Below, piece after piece: positions 24,158 to 35,921 of a DNA stretch of 64,000 bases; the stretch's first letter is position 1, and each line of letters opens with the position of its first letter. This stretch comes from Ophiura sarsii (lineage: Eukaryota; Echinodermata; Ophiuroidea; Amphilepidida; Ophiuridae), in NCBI GenBank assembly GCA_035610835.1, contig CM069446.1, positions 1,875,001 to 1,939,000 on the forward strand. The letters run 5' to 3'. The translations under genes and the position numbers were made by a program. Below the pieces are notes generated by a model that was not told where the DNA came from, did not search any database, and saw only the letters and a list, made by a program, of their open reading frames with translations.

Positions 24158-24896
24158 ATTTATGTTTTGGAGCTTTTAAAAGTGATATTTCCCTCTATAA
24201 CATGAACCGCTAGTGGAAAAAATAACATAAATTAATAAAGCAGAACTAGAACTTTGCAATGGTGTGTTTTAATTTACTAACGATTCATGTTTACCCAGTT
24301 TATTCCGAACCAGGAATGGGAACCATGTACTAAATTATGAGAGTGCACGTTTGATTAGACATAGTAATGCGACCAGCCACAATGGTTTCTGGGAAGCTCC
24401 TCTTCTCTTCTCTTGCTCAGAACAGTCAAAATCAAGAGCACTAGTTGGCCATGGTAGTCGGCCTACTCTCTGGTCCTCTCATTGTAGTATTTGTCGGATG
24501 TAATATATATTTTAAATAATACAAGTAAATCATCAAAAACTGCTTTCAAAAGGAATCACATGGATTTAAGAAAAGTCCATTCCACTCCTCAGGATAAGAG
24601 TGAAGTAAAGGTAAAGAGTTGTGCCCACTCTTTCATTGGCGTTTGGGCCAAACTCCTCATGCAATTTTTGCTGTGGGGGTTCGCCACTTCTCCCGCACAA
24701 CGAGCCTGTATTATTTGTGAGTTTATTGCCCGACTGCTGGTGGAAAAATCTGAAGTTCCAGCACTGCTAACAAGCCTTTCGCAATGGTTCCATTTCATAA
24801 CTTTGAGAAGAATTCCACCATGTTGAAGTGTTCAAGTATGACTATCCTACCTACTGCTTCCATATTTTACAATTTGGTGTAGACTTTATCGCAAAT

Positions 24897-25016
24897 AAGT
24901 AAAAATCAATTGATTATACTTTTCTGTTGCATTGTAGGATTGAAAAGGGACAACATTTGCCCCCTTTTCTATCCCACAATGCATCAGAAAAGGATAATCA
25001 ATTGATTTTTACCTAT
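24897..25016. repeat. Short imperfect inverted repeat
   Basis: AAAAATCAATTGATTAT on the left is mirrored by ATAATCAATTGATTTTT on the right, around a core that repeats the CCCACAATGCAT motif. It is a probable tiny MITE. Confidence 0.5.
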
Positions 25017-25138
25017 AAGCGATATACCTTATTACCCAGTTTTGTTTTCAAAAAGCCTGACCTGTATCATAAACAATTCATGATTTGTTTTGATTTTGTG
25101 TTATTTGCATGGCTAAAGTTCACATCCTGGCTACCTAC

Positions 25139-25247
25139 CTGCGGCTCTGTATAATACTTTAGGTTCAAAGAATATACATGGATTCCTATCTCTTATACAA
25201 GCCAGTAGTAATCCTTTAGCTTGGATTGGACTTCTTGGCATGACAAC
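25139..25247 (-). CDS. BCKDHB: BCKDHB exon 6
   Basis: This 109-nt exon has acceptor CTGCTCTAG and donor GTAGGTAG. It encodes [20 protein letters not shown] then [15 protein letters not shown], the conserved E1-beta segment following the HSQSPEAF helix (PRSP...KGLL and FEPK.LYR). It enters in phase 0 and leaves in phase 1. A LINE relic and the SINE/MITE cluster lie in the adjoining introns. Confidence 0.96.
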
Positions 25248-25517
25248 CTAGAGCAGAAGGTAACATGGAGAAAGAATGAAATATTACAGTTATGATAGGT
25301 TGTCATAAAGCCTGTAAGCCATTGTATGATTTCATGTACAATTTCATTGATGTCAACTTGCATGTATGCTTTCACTTCATTTATTAATCACTGTAATTCA
25401 GAGCACTTGTAGTCAACATCTACAGCACACAAAAACCCAGGCTAAAGAGAACTGGTATTACCCAATCTTAACACATGTGCTCTCTCCATCCCATAATAAT
25501 CCCCTCTGCCCATCCCA

Positions 25518-26000
25518 GGCTTTATGACAACCTATCACATCTCTCCTGTCTTAGCTGATTTACATTGGCTACCTGTGGAGCAACGCATTGTCTTCAAATA
25601 CTCTTTACTCATCTACAAAATACAACTTGGTAAAGCACCCGTATATCTTGCTGACTCTGTTCAAACATACACTCCTGGGCGTGCTCTTCGTTCGTCAGAG
25701 CAAGGTCTTTTAACATTAAATCGTACAAAAACGCAGTGGGGCAACAGAGCCTTTGGGATTGCAGCGGCAAGAATATGGAACAATTTACCTGCTGTCATCA
25801 GATTAAACAGCAATATAAACAGTTTCAAAAAGAACTTAAAAACCCACTTATTTAAAGTGGCTTTTACTAAATAATCTTTTTGTTGTCATCTGATATGTTT
25901 TGTGCTCTTTTGACTGTATAACTTGTTTGTAAATGCATAAGCGCCATGAGCGCCATTTATGGCGGATACCGGCGCTTTATAAGTTTTCATTATTATTATT
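25518..26000 (+). pseudogene. CR1/L2-like LINE 3' relic
   Basis: It encodes HISPVLADLHWLPVEQRIVF and AARIWNNLPAVIRLN...FKKNLKTHLFK with a stop at 25874. The 3' UTR contains GGCGCTTTATAAGTTTTCAT then (TTA)n. It is a 5'-truncated relic in opposite orientation to the host gene. Confidence 0.85.
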
Positions 26001-26420
26001 TATCCCATAATGATAACTGACCCACCAATCACCTGCCTGTCCAGATCTTCCAGCATATCCATTATATAACCTAAGCCCCCAGCAAAACATGTGCTCTTCC
26101 AAGGATGTCTGGTGGGTTTACTTCCTGAGCCCATCCAGGCCCCTCTCCTTATACCCCCCCCCCCATATAGCTCACTATATGACATAGGTACTTTCCCCCC
26201 TAGGAAACACTTTCTTGAGATACTTATCATGCAAAACAAATACAGATCTATTCAACAAACTGCTCAGATTTGGCTTAAATCTACATAATTGCTCGATTAA
26301 TTTTCCTAAAAAGGGTTTCTATATCGAGATAACACTTGAAGGTGTTTATTTCGATGAAATCTGTATGCTAATCTTTTAAACTACATTAATTAACTGTAAC
26401 AGCACTGACTACTACAAAAT

Positions 26421-26695
26421 AAAGGGTTCAACAAAAGAAAGTATACCACTTTGTTTATGTCATTTTAAGTAACATTCAATTTTTTTGACCAAACAGGCTA
26501 GATAGGCATTTAGATGAATCTTTTAGGCATACTTTGATACCAAATTTGCCCCCTAACAACAAAGAACAACCATGATTAGCACCATTTAAAGAAAAATATC
26601 CCATTTTCAAAAGTCGCATTTCCAATACACAGCACGAGAAAAAAGGACCAATTGGGGGTAAATAAAGTGGTATACTTTCTTTTGTTGAACCCTTT
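26421..26695. mobile_element. MITE related to 4651-5263
   Basis: It shares AAAGGGTTCAACAAAAGAAA ends and more than 180 bp of the left arm. The right arm is reduced to about 35 bp, so this is an internal deletion derivative. Confidence 0.75.
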
Positions 26696-27070
26696 ACTAC
26701 TCTACTGAGGCTAGTAGTGTGAGCTTCCCCAGTCTATATTCCTCTCATGCTCCTGCAGAATATCATATGCTGACAAAAAAATTAAGATTTGCTCGCTTAA
26801 ATAGGGGCAGGACTACTACGTAAGGGACCCTGGTGCGATTCCCAGTGCTAGCAGATCTTTTTTTCTCCCCTGATAGTTTTATTTCCAAACCCATGCCGCC
26901 AGGGTTAGGGTTAATATGATATTACACTTAAAAAGATCCCTATGTGCATTTTCCCCCTCAAAACCGTGTTATGTCGAATAGCGCAGTATGCGATGTAGCT
27001 AATGATTTGTGCAGTAAAAAAGTTCCCAGATTCAAGAATATGGGAGTCAGATTTAGACAAACAAACCACT

Positions 27071-27327
27071 ATAGTTTAATCAGTTCCAAATTGGCGAAGC
27101 ATTTTTACAGCAGCGAATGAATATAGAAGGATGCAGGCGCGCAGGAAGACAACAATCGCATAATGCATCATATGCACGACGCGTGCGTGTGGCCAAAACC
27201 GCATGCGTGTGGCAAAAACCGTGTACATGTAGGTGCGCCCATGATTGCGCGTGGACACTTGAATTAGTTTTGCGAGCGGAGAGATAAAAAAATAATATTT
27301 CTCGCCAATTTGGAACTGATTAATCTA
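27071..27327. mobile_element. TA-flanked MITE (TAGTTTAATCAGTTCC ends)
   Basis: The ends TAGTTTAATCAGTTCCAAAT and inverse are flanked by TA on both sides. A relative is at 40345-40572, and a one-ended fragment is near 6290-6340. Confidence 0.75.
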
Positions 27328-27368
27328 TAGTGTGTTTTACTTTTCCAACCATCCATATTTAAACATAC

Positions 27369-27524
27369 CTTTACACCTGGTACATGGGCATAGAAAGCCT
27401 CTGGACTCTGTGAGTGATAGATGGCGCCATGACCAACAGCTCCTACTGGTGTACGTATAGTAAGACCCCCACAGTTGAATACATTACCCGACCGATACCT
27501 GAACTTGGAGGCTTCGTTAACAAT
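27369..27524 (-). CDS. BCKDHB: BCKDHB exon 5
   Basis: This 156-nt exon encodes 52 residues, phase 0 to 0 (acceptor CTTCTCCAG, donor GTATGTTT). It carries [20 protein letters not shown] and [20 protein letters not shown], among the most conserved E1-beta stretches. The GHG..HSQSPEA segment is a hallmark of the transketolase-like pyrimidine-binding fold in E1-beta. Confidence 0.97.
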
Positions 27525-28493
27525 CTGGAGAAGCGGAGATAGTGTAAAAGTTGCAGAATGGTATAAAAATAAAAACAAACATTTCTTCTACATTTGATCA
27601 TCCAAAATGTGAAACTCAGAATAAAAATATACACAAACACAATACGGTCGGGTGTGTACACTTGTGGTTTCAGATTCCATGCTTTCATGAATTGGTCAGC
27701 AAGCATTGTAAAATCAGCAATAACCGTTTATCGAAACCCTGCTAGTTATATTTAATTTCTTTTAAACATGGTTGCTCTGATCAGAAATTATCCAACTATA
27801 AACTCATTTAGCAACAGTATCTGGTTTAAAGAAAAGTTTTAATTATTGGGTACTTCACAGCATTGAACCCTACTAACTGACACTTGCATATGTAGTAGAT
27901 GTTCAGGCCAAAATTACATGGACATGGACAGCATGGTGTATCCTCTGTATCACTAATGCCTTTTCGCAGCACAGCTTGACTTGACCAATGTGACACAATA
28001 TCTGTAATTCATACACAGCCATATTATTAATGTCTGGCAGAGTGGTTACTTGACTGCCAGTACCTGTGTGTAGGATGCTTAGTATCTCTAAGGGGACTGT
28101 ACCTGTGCGGTACAACCAAAGTAGACGTACAATAGCAGTGTTACAGTATCAGTGTTACAGGTACTGTGCGGGCTTCTTTGGTTGTACTTTACTTTACCAG
28201 TATTATTTAATGGCATCGTAAATGTCGGACCATAAGCTCAATATCTAGCACACACATAGGGTCATTACTAAACTGAACATATGGTACAAGATTGATAATT
28301 AAGGTCTTATCAGCACCTGATCTGTTTGAAACTTCTGGTGACTTCAGGTTGCACCCTTGAGGTTCATTCATACTCCTGTCATTGCGCACTACCCGACACA
28401 TCGACAGATGCGCAATGTCAACTTTCATCTGGCGACTTCGGCCTATGCACAATGACACAAGTATGAACGGACCTTCAGGCTACAGGGAAAACC

Positions 28494-28760
28494 CCCTGTT
28501 TTACAGGCAAACAGACCTCTCACGATAGGGTCGGTCTGTGAGGCATTTTTGTTTTATGTTGCTTTTGCATGAACATTTTGGTGAATTTTTAAAAAAATTC
28601 ACTGTGCCTGTGTGGCACAAATTTTTAATTTTTGTTGTTGAAAATTGTTAAAACAATTTTCAAACAAAAATTAAAATGTTCAACAGATTTCACCAAAAAA
28701 AACCTTTATTTTAAATCTCAAATTCAAAACAAATGGATCAGTTCGGCCCGTAAAACAGTG
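28494..28760. mobile_element. MITE with CCCTGTTTTAC ends
   Basis: The CCCTGTTTTAC left end is inverted at about 28750-28760 (GTAAAACAG). It is related to 29327-29572, and both carry CAAAC(A/T)GACCTCTCA next to the left end. It lies 46 bp from BCKDHB exon 4. Confidence 0.55.
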
Positions 28761-28806
28761 TGTGCTTTTTTCATCATGGAGAAACTTACTCATTTACAGT
28801 CCTTAC

Positions 28807-28940
28807 CTGATCAAAAGCTGGATGAATATAATCTGCAAACTGTATCTCAGCAATCGCCGTAGCACCTACTGCAGCTACACCAATACCAAAACCAACGATT
28901 CCCTGCTCACATAATGGGGTGTTAAATACACGATCTTTAC
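28807..28940 (-). CDS. BCKDHB: BCKDHB exon 4
   Basis: This 134-nt exon has acceptor CACCTAG and donor GTAAGG. It completes a split Gly and encodes [20 protein letters not shown] and [17 protein letters not shown]. The family motifs R.FNTPL.EQGI.GF.IG and [14 protein letters not shown] are intact. These residues sit near the E1-alpha/beta active-site interface. Confidence 0.97.
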
Positions 28941-29326
28941 CTAGGTGCAAATAATGTAAATAACAATGTCAAGGCAATCTCACAGCTTAAAAATAAACAT
29001 TACCCTAACTCAACCTTCCAATTGATCTATTTTTGTTTCCTTTTTTAGCTCTTTTTTGAGAATTCAGGCCGATTATCTATCCACATGTTTGTTGATGGAG
29101 TGACACACATGCCTCTTGATCATTGTCCTACATAGCGGATGTTTATGATTACTAGCATCTATTGCACAAAAGCACACACATTCCATCATTTTACTCTTAG
29201 TAAATGACATTAATTTCCCAAATTACAATATCTTGATCTATAATTTTATATATAGCAATAAAAATGACGACACATTATTTTGTTTTTTGGGCTAAAAGAA
29301 GGTAGATAGGGCGACGAAAAAACACC

Positions 29327-29572
29327 ACCCTGTTCTACGGGCAAACTGACCTCTCAGGTAGGGTGGGTCAGTTGGTCGGACGTTTTACTTTTGTTTGTTT
29401 TAAAAAAATGTTGGGAATTGTCCAGTTATTATCAAAATTGAAAGAAGAAGAAAAAAAATGTTTTTAAACATTTCAAAATAAATCAAACATTTGCACTCAA
29501 AAATTGCAAAAATATTTTCTATAAAATTAACCAGAAAAGAAATAGGTAGGTTGTTGGGCCGTAGAACAGGGT
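29327..29572. mobile_element. MITE with ACCCTGTTCTACGG ends
   Basis: ACCCTGTTCTACGG is inverted as CCGTAGAACAGGGT. It lies between BCKDHB exons 3 and 4. A similar one-ended text (CCTGTTCTGCCAGCGGACAG) is at about 29631. Confidence 0.7.
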
Positions 29573-29749
29573 TTATTAATTACAGCCTATTGATATCAAA
29601 TGCTTAACTTTAAATGACAATGAAAATACAACCTGTTCTGCCAGCGGACAGACCTTGTAAGTACCCTAGGTCCTTTCAAGTTGTTGTTTGGGTCGGTATT
29701 CATTTGTACACTAATTATTATTTCGCGTAATATTTTAAAATCTGTGTCA

Positions 29750-29890
<141 letters not shown>

Positions 29891-30104
29891 TTAATCTCTA
29901 TTGCGGTATGTGAGATGTATAACAAAACAGGTCAAAATAGAACCTTTATACTTAAACCCACAAGTTGACTTAATCCTAACCCCCTGAATGCTACAAAATG
30001 CCAATCCTAAGTCCCTCTACAAGCGCATGCGCTGCCGGTTTTCGATGATGTAGTCAACCGAGCCTATTATATAGTGAGCGCAGTACACAGCACGAACGAG
30101 TAGC

Positions 30105-30185
30105 TGAGGGCCGTGGCTTAGTGGTTGGGACTTGGGAACGGAGGGTCCCCGGATCGAATCCTGGCAGGTTCCTGGAGATTTAGTT
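30105..30185 (+). repeat. tRNA-derived SINE head
   Basis: GGGCCGTGGCTTAGTGGTTG (box A) and CCGGATCGAATCCTGGC (box B) lie at tRNA-like spacing. It resembles the other SINEs in the window (22755-22862, 41983-42060). Confidence 0.7.
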
Positions 30186-30229
30186 GGTGTTTTTTTCTCG
30201 AAAATTGTGATCTCAGTCAAAAACCCTTA

Positions 30230-30553
30230 TACTCCCTTTCATAATCCCTTGGACATAATTCCATCAAATCATGCGTACGTGCGAGTTGCATATGTATGTG
30301 CGTAGGTTCGCATAGTAATGTGTAGGTGCGTATGTGCGTAAACCCGGAAGTGCGTACCAGTCCCTTTAAAAAAATAATCGCGCATCCTAATTGGTCAATC
30401 GTGAAATCGTCACACGCCGTGATCGGCGGCGCGTGACCTTGTTCATGTTTATCGCGCCTGTCAAGCATTTTGACGCCGCGCCTCGAAAACAACAACAAAA
30501 TACGCTCGCGTGAAATAACGCGAATTATGTCCAAGGGATTATGAAAGGGAGTA
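30230..30553. mobile_element. TA-flanked MITE
   Basis: TACTCCCTTTCATAATCCCT and about 12 further bases are inverted at the right, with TA duplicated outside both ends. The interior is GC-rich and CpG-containing, with no gene. Confidence 0.75.
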
Positions 30554-30639
30554 TACATGTAGGGTTATGCTACCAATTTTTTTGTGGTTTTTTGTGTTCT
30601 ATATAGCCCTAACCTTACCAGAGGCCACAAATGTGCACA

Positions 30640-30960
30640 GTGTGCCAACAGTGTGCATTTTTGTAGCACCTGGGCATTTAGTGAAATTATTATTTTTTGT
30701 GACTATTTGGAGCATTGAGTAAATAACCCCTCATACACATTTTTTTAAGCTGTGGCTATTTGGAGCATCTGGGCATTTAGTCCATACAGTCCACTATTGT
30801 GCTATTCCCACTAAATTACTCAATGCCTCAAATTGCTACAAACCCAATTTTGTGGCTATTTGGAGCATTCAGTAAATAACCCCTCATACGCATTTTGTTA
30901 AGCTGTGGCTATTTGGAGCCACCAGGCATTTAGTGAAAAATAAAAAGTATAACTTATAAA
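30640..30960. repeat. Left subterminal repeats
   Basis: About six variants of TGTGGCTATTTGGAGCATT / GAGTAAATAACCCC occur in both orientations. The same motif family fills 39780-40158. Confidence 0.8.
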
Positions 30961-31604
30961 ATACTCAATTGTCGTTGTTATGAACGTAGTTCGGTAAGTA
31001 TTACAATTACAATTAAAATGTACCAGCAAGTTCCAGATCATATTGAAAGGCGAGCCAGAGGTGTGTTATTGAATGGACTCATCAATTTAATTAGGTGAGA
31101 AATCTATTTCATAATATATAATAATTACTGAATCGCATCCAGAAATGAACAAATATAATAATTGGTAGAGGGCTTGTAAGTCCTACAATGTGCCTAGAAG
31201 TTTATATCTAATTAGGCGAGTAAACTTTGTTTTTAAACTTTATATTTAAAAATATATTTACATTGTTAAAAATAATATAATGAGATGGTCCCTAGACTCA
31301 ACTATGGAGACCCAAACAATTCTGAACATGAACCATAATTGAATTAGTCACATTGACCTCAATAAAATGGTTAAGGTCAATTTAATGTCTCAATGCTACA
31401 GTGAAATCAGTAGAGTAATCATTCTTCAACTAGCTTCTAAACTTGAACCAAAATTGAATTTAGCAAAATTGAATTAGTTACATTGACCTCAATAAAATTG
31501 AAAGGTCAATGTCTCAATGTTGAAATTAGTAGGGTAATCATTCTTCTAGCTTTGGCTTGAGGGGGAGTACATTACTTATGCTTGCTTAGGCCTACACTAG
31601 CTAT
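30961..31604. other. AT-rich spacer with a short tandem repeat
   Basis: A roughly 110-bp text (CATTGACCTCAATAAAAT...AGTAGNGTAATCATTCTTC) occurs twice between 31340 and 31550. No gene is seen. Confidence 0.5.
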
Positions 31605-31846
31605 CAATGGTGTCAAATTTAACATAAATTTAAAAATATTGAGTTGTGGATGGCGAGCATATTCAGGGGAAGAAACATGGCTGACCCCAGGCATTGCCAT
31701 GAACTTATATTTAGCTACTCAATACTCCATCCACTCCTCCCACGGTTGTGTTTAGTGTTAGTGTTAGTGTTAGTGTTAGAGCCAGTGCCGCCTTGATGAG
31801 GCTGGTTGGTTGAAGGAATGCTACCCGAACCAATAGCATTATTATT

Positions 31847-32400
31847 ATGGGTGACTTTAATGTTGATTATGCATTAAAGCAGAATTGTCTCTTGTCAAAA
31901 ATGAAGCTTGTGTTGCAACTGTTTGACTGTAAACAACTCATAGATTCTCCCACAAGAGTGTGCCTAACAGGTGCTTCCATTTTAGATCATGTTATCTGCA
32001 ATAACTCAGAAAAAATCAGTCAATCAGGTACGATCGGTGTTGGCCTCAGCGATCATCAGTTTCTTATTTACTGCACTAGAAAGATCAAGAAGTTAAAATC
32101 TTTTAAACATAATGTTGTTAAGATGCGATCGCTGAAAAACTACAGTAAGGATGATCTTCTGGCTGCACTGACCGCGACTGATTGGTCACATGTGTATTGT
32201 AGTGATGTCGACTCTGCATTGAATGTATTTAAAAATAATCTGTTGTGCATTCTGGACAAAATTGCCCCTGTGAAAGAGGTTCGCATCAAGAACAAAACTG
32301 AACCTTGGATGAATAATGCCATTTTAGATAGCATTCGTACAAGGGACAGGTTACTATACCAATTAAAGACAGGGACAAATTCTGATGTAATACTCAGTTC
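31847..32400 (+). pseudogene. LINE endonuclease C-terminal part
   Basis: Starting at MGDFNVDY it encodes the end of an apurinic-type endonuclease: the GDFN motif, then SILDHVICN and GVGLSDHQFLIYC (the SDH active-site motif). A one-base frameshift near 32400 breaks continuity with the RT. The true continuation (RNRIQRDIKKAKASYFSNKI) is in another frame. The N-terminal catalytic residues are gone, so it is inactive. Confidence 0.85.
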
Positions 32401-32401
32401 T

Positions 32402-34296
32402 GTAAAATCAGGAATCGAATCCAAAGGGATATTAAGAAGGCCAAAGCTTCATATTTTTCTAACAAAATTGAGGAAAACAAAAATAATCCTAAAGGTCTTT
32501 GGAAGCAATTCAAATCTCTTGGTTACAGCTCAAAAAGTAAAGATCAGTCGCAAATTGTCTTAAATGTGAATGGTAAGAAGTGCTTTAATCCTAGAATAGT
32601 GGCCGACAGTTTTAATGACTTTTATACTAATGTTGCTGGCAACTTGGTAAAAAATCTTCCGCCTTCGCAAGGGCTTTTTAATACTGATTCGGATGTTTTT
32701 AAGAATTATTATAAGGAAAAGGGGACTGAGTCAAAACGTTTTAACCTCTTGCCCATCACTTCCGAATTTGTTTTCAAAGAACTCTGTGCGTTAAACCCAA
32801 CTAAAAGTACTGGTCTTGATGGTATTCCGGCTAGATTTCTAAGAGACGGTGCTATAGCTATAAAAGATCACTTGGCTCACATCATTAATTTATCTATTAG
32901 TTCTAGTTCCGTTCCACAAGATTTTAAAACTGCTCGTGTGAAGCCACTTTTTAAGAAAAAGGATAGGTCAGAAGTTGGTAATTACAGACCTGTGAGTATA
33001 CTCAGTGTCGCTTCAAAGATTCTTGAAAGGGCAGTCTATACCCAGCTTGAGAGCTATCTAAGAGAGAATAATATCCTTTATAGCTTTCAATCTGGATTTA
33101 GACGATCCTTCTCAACAGACACATGTTTAACTCACTTAACCGACTACATTCATAATCAGACCTCTCGTGGTAATTTCACTGGTATGGTTTTAATTGATCT
33201 TCAAAAGGCTTTCGACACTGTTGACCATGTCATTCTGTTAAACAAATTAGAGACCATGGGTGTGTCCTCAGTTGAGTGGTTTAGATCGTATTTGAGCGGT
33301 AGGAGGCAAATTGTCAATGTTAACCAGGTTGATTCTGCCCCACTGGGAATCACCTGCGGGGTTCCGCAAGGCAGCATCCTTGGTCCTCTCCTTTTTCTCT
33401 GCTATGTGAATGACATGCCCATCAGTGTCGACTGTAAAGTGTCTTTATATGCTGATGACAGTGGCTTGCTGGTTTCTGGCAAAGATCCCACAATTATTGC
33501 GGATAAACTAAGTCAAGAGTTAGAAAATTGCAGACAATGGCTGATTGATAACAAGCTCTCCCTTCATCTTGGTAAGACAGAGGCTATTTTATTTGGTACA
33601 AAGAGGAAGCTTAATTCTGTTGATAATTTTTCTGTCATTTGTAATGGTAATATGATTAATACCTCTTCATCTGTCAAGTATTTAGGTGTCACCCTTGACA
33701 ATATTCTTTCAGGGGAGTCGATTGCTTTAAATGTTATCAAAAAGGCCAGCGGGAGACTCAAATTTTTATACAGGCACGCTGATTGTTTGAATTTAAAAAC
33801 CCGCAAGACACTGTGTTCAGCATTGATTATGTGTTATTTTGATTATGCATGCTCTTCCTGGTATTCAGCTATTTCCCAAAAATTCAAAAATCGTTTTCAA
33901 ACCATGCAAAACAAAATTGTCCGTTTTATTTTGGGTGTGGGACCGCGTACCCATATTGGTCAAAAAGAGTTGGACATGGTAGGGATGTTATCAAGCCGGG
34001 ATAGGGTTGTGCAACTTAAACTTAACCATGTTTTTAAGATTTTTCATGATTTGTCTCCTGATTATATGAAATTGTATTTTACTAGAGTGTCATCTTTGCA
34101 TAAATATAGTACCAGGGGTAGCCCGTTCAACTTTGTTGTTCCTTCTTCTAAGGGTCAAGCTAGATTTACTTTTTATAATACTGCTATTCATCACTGGAAC
34201 TCATTGCCGAGCGAGATCAAGAACACCAATCATTTTAGTTTATTCAAACAATTAGTTAAAAGACACTTGGCGAGTTATGATTCAATTGATTTATGA
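32402..34296 (+). pseudogene. LINE reverse transcriptase part
   Basis: The frame runs from the frameshift to TGA at 34296. RT motifs are intact: STGLDGIPARFL, KPLFKKKDRSEVGNYRPVSI, LIDLQKAFDTVDH (first catalytic Asp), GVPQGSILGPLLF and YADD (catalytic pair). A CR1/L2-type C-terminus (QNKIVRFILGVGPRTHIGQ, FYNTAIHHWNSLPSEIKN) follows. It copies LINE RNA at the nicked target. The RT half is undamaged, but the element is 5'-truncated and frameshifted. Confidence 0.92.
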
Positions 34297-35367
34297 GCTG
34301 GTCTCCCACCTTGTGCTCGTGCCCTGTTTTTATTTGTTTTGTCCTTGTTTTCGTTTGGCGTTTGTGCTTCTTTCGTGATTTTCATTTGTTTTGTTGTTTT
34401 TTCTTCTGCCTTTCTATGCTTGTTAAAGGACCCCAATGGAAATAAGCTTTGTGCTCAAAGCTTTTTGGGCTATCCTTGGTACTTTTGCTCATATTTTATT
34501 ATGTCTATATGTTTTTAAAATAGGTTTGTGCAATCTTTTACATGTTTGTATGCTTAAATGTTTCTCTATATGATGTTTTGAGTACCTAATAAAATCAAAT
34601 CAAATCAAATCAAATCACAATCGACCATCATTGCGCTGACACTAATATATAGCCGAATTTTTCTATTTATGTACACCCGTTTTCTTGAATATGCTATCAA
34701 TGGTGTCAAATTTAACATAAATTTAAAAATATTGAGTTGTGGATGGCGAGCATATTCAGGGGAAGAAACATGGCTGACCCCAGGCATTGCCATGAACTTA
34801 TATGTAGCTACTCGATACTCCACCCACTCCTCCCACGGTTGTGTTTAGTGTTAGTGTTAGTGTTAGAGCCAGTGCCGCCTTGATGAGGCTGGTTGGTTGA
34901 AGGAATGCTACCAGTACCGAACCAAATAGCATCACAATCGACCATCATTGCGCTGACACTAATATATAGCCGAATTTTTCTATTTATGTACACCCGTTTT
35001 CTTGAATCTACAATCAATGGTGTCAAATTTAACATAAATTTAAAAATATTGAGTTGTGGATGGCGAGCATATTCAGGGGAAGAAACATGGCTGACCCCAG
35101 GCATTGCCATGAACTTATATGTAGCTACTCGATACTCCACCCACGGTTGTGTTTAGTGTTAGTGTTAGTGTTAGTGTTAGAGCCAGTGCCGCCTTGATGA
35201 GGCTGGTTGGTTGAAGGAATGCTACCCGAACCAATAGCATCACAATCGACCATCATTGCGCTGACACTAATATATAGCCGAATTTTTCTATTTATGTACA
35301 CCCGTTTTCTTGAATCTACAATCAATGGTGTCAAAACACATTATTCAATGCGCTCTCAACTAAATGG

Positions 35368-35715
35368 GCGGGAAAGTTAATGGGTTTAAATATCATGTGC
35401 TAAATGGGAGGGAAAGTCGATGGGTTTATTGTCATGTGCAAAACTAGCGGGAAAGGTTCATGGGATTCAAATTATGTAATATTTATATTGGCTCACAAAT
35501 ATCCATGTGTTAAAAAGGCGGGAAAGTGTTACCGAATAGAAATACAGATTTGAATCATGTGATGTTGAAATACAAAAAAAAATAGGTGAGAATTAGCATG
35601 CTAAATTAAATATGTAGCGGGAAATATAAATTATGCAGCGGGAAAAAGGAACGAATCAACAATTAGCATGCTAAATTAAATATGTAGCGGGAAATATAAA
35701 TTATGGAGCGGGAAA
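35368..35715 (+). promoter_or_regulatory. Cluster of seven E2F consensus sites
   Basis: Exact GCGGGAAA occurs at 35368, 35447, 35518, 35617, 35638, 35687 and 35708. The last four sit in two 70-bp direct copies (about 35590-35731). GCGGGAAA is the reverse complement of the E2F/DP consensus TTTSSCGC. The cluster lies upstream of a TATA box and the piggyBac start, so it looks like the transposase promoter's enhancer. The function is inferred. Confidence 0.7.
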
Positions 35716-35798
35716 AAGGAACGAATCAACAAGCAGATACCATGGTAATAGAATCAAACATAATTATCATATGGATAGGGGATTAGACTTGGGTAGGG

Positions 35799-35806
35799 TA
35801 TATAAG
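35799..35806 (+). promoter_or_regulatory. TATA box of the piggyBac gene
   Basis: TATATAAG lies in GGGTATATAAGG, about 120 nt before the ATG at 35922. A start site near 35830 would give a leader of roughly 90 nt. Confidence 0.65.
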
Positions 35807-35921
35807 GCTTGAAAATCAGGTTCACAGCCTCTCATTTGCAATCTGCAAAACCTGAACTATACACACGTATACCAGATTTCTGCACTTTTTGAGAAGTTAA
35901 CCAGAGTGATTATCTTTGACG

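Larger units (their letters stand above)
31840..34613 (+). mobile_element. 5'-truncated CR1/L2-like LINE
   Basis: It interrupts the 315-bp unit precisely: CAATAGCAT | LINE | ATCACAATCGACC, where intact units read CAATAGCATCACAATCG. It begins inside the endonuclease domain and ends with AATAAAATC followed by (AAATC)n. It lacks ORF1 and the endonuclease N-terminus. It sits in BCKDHB intron 2 on the opposite strand to the gene. Confidence 0.9.
31605..35340. repeat. 315-bp tandem unit, three copies, LINE in the first
   Basis: CAATGGTGTCAAATTTAACA marks unit starts at 31605, 34698 and 35015 and recurs partially at 35323. Removing the LINE restores a unit of about 320 bp in the first copy. Each unit contains 3-5 GTGTTA hexamers and the text GAGCCAGTGCCGCCTTGATG. 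Minus-strand frames with MAMPGVSHVSSPEYARHPQ are repeat-borne and not recognised as a gene. Confidence 0.85.

Noticed and set aside
34840..35185. Tandem GTGTTA hexamers as telomeric repeat
   Set aside because: The unit is TTAGTG, not the animal TTAGGG, and only 3-5 copies occur inside each 315-bp repeat. It is a microsatellite within the unit.
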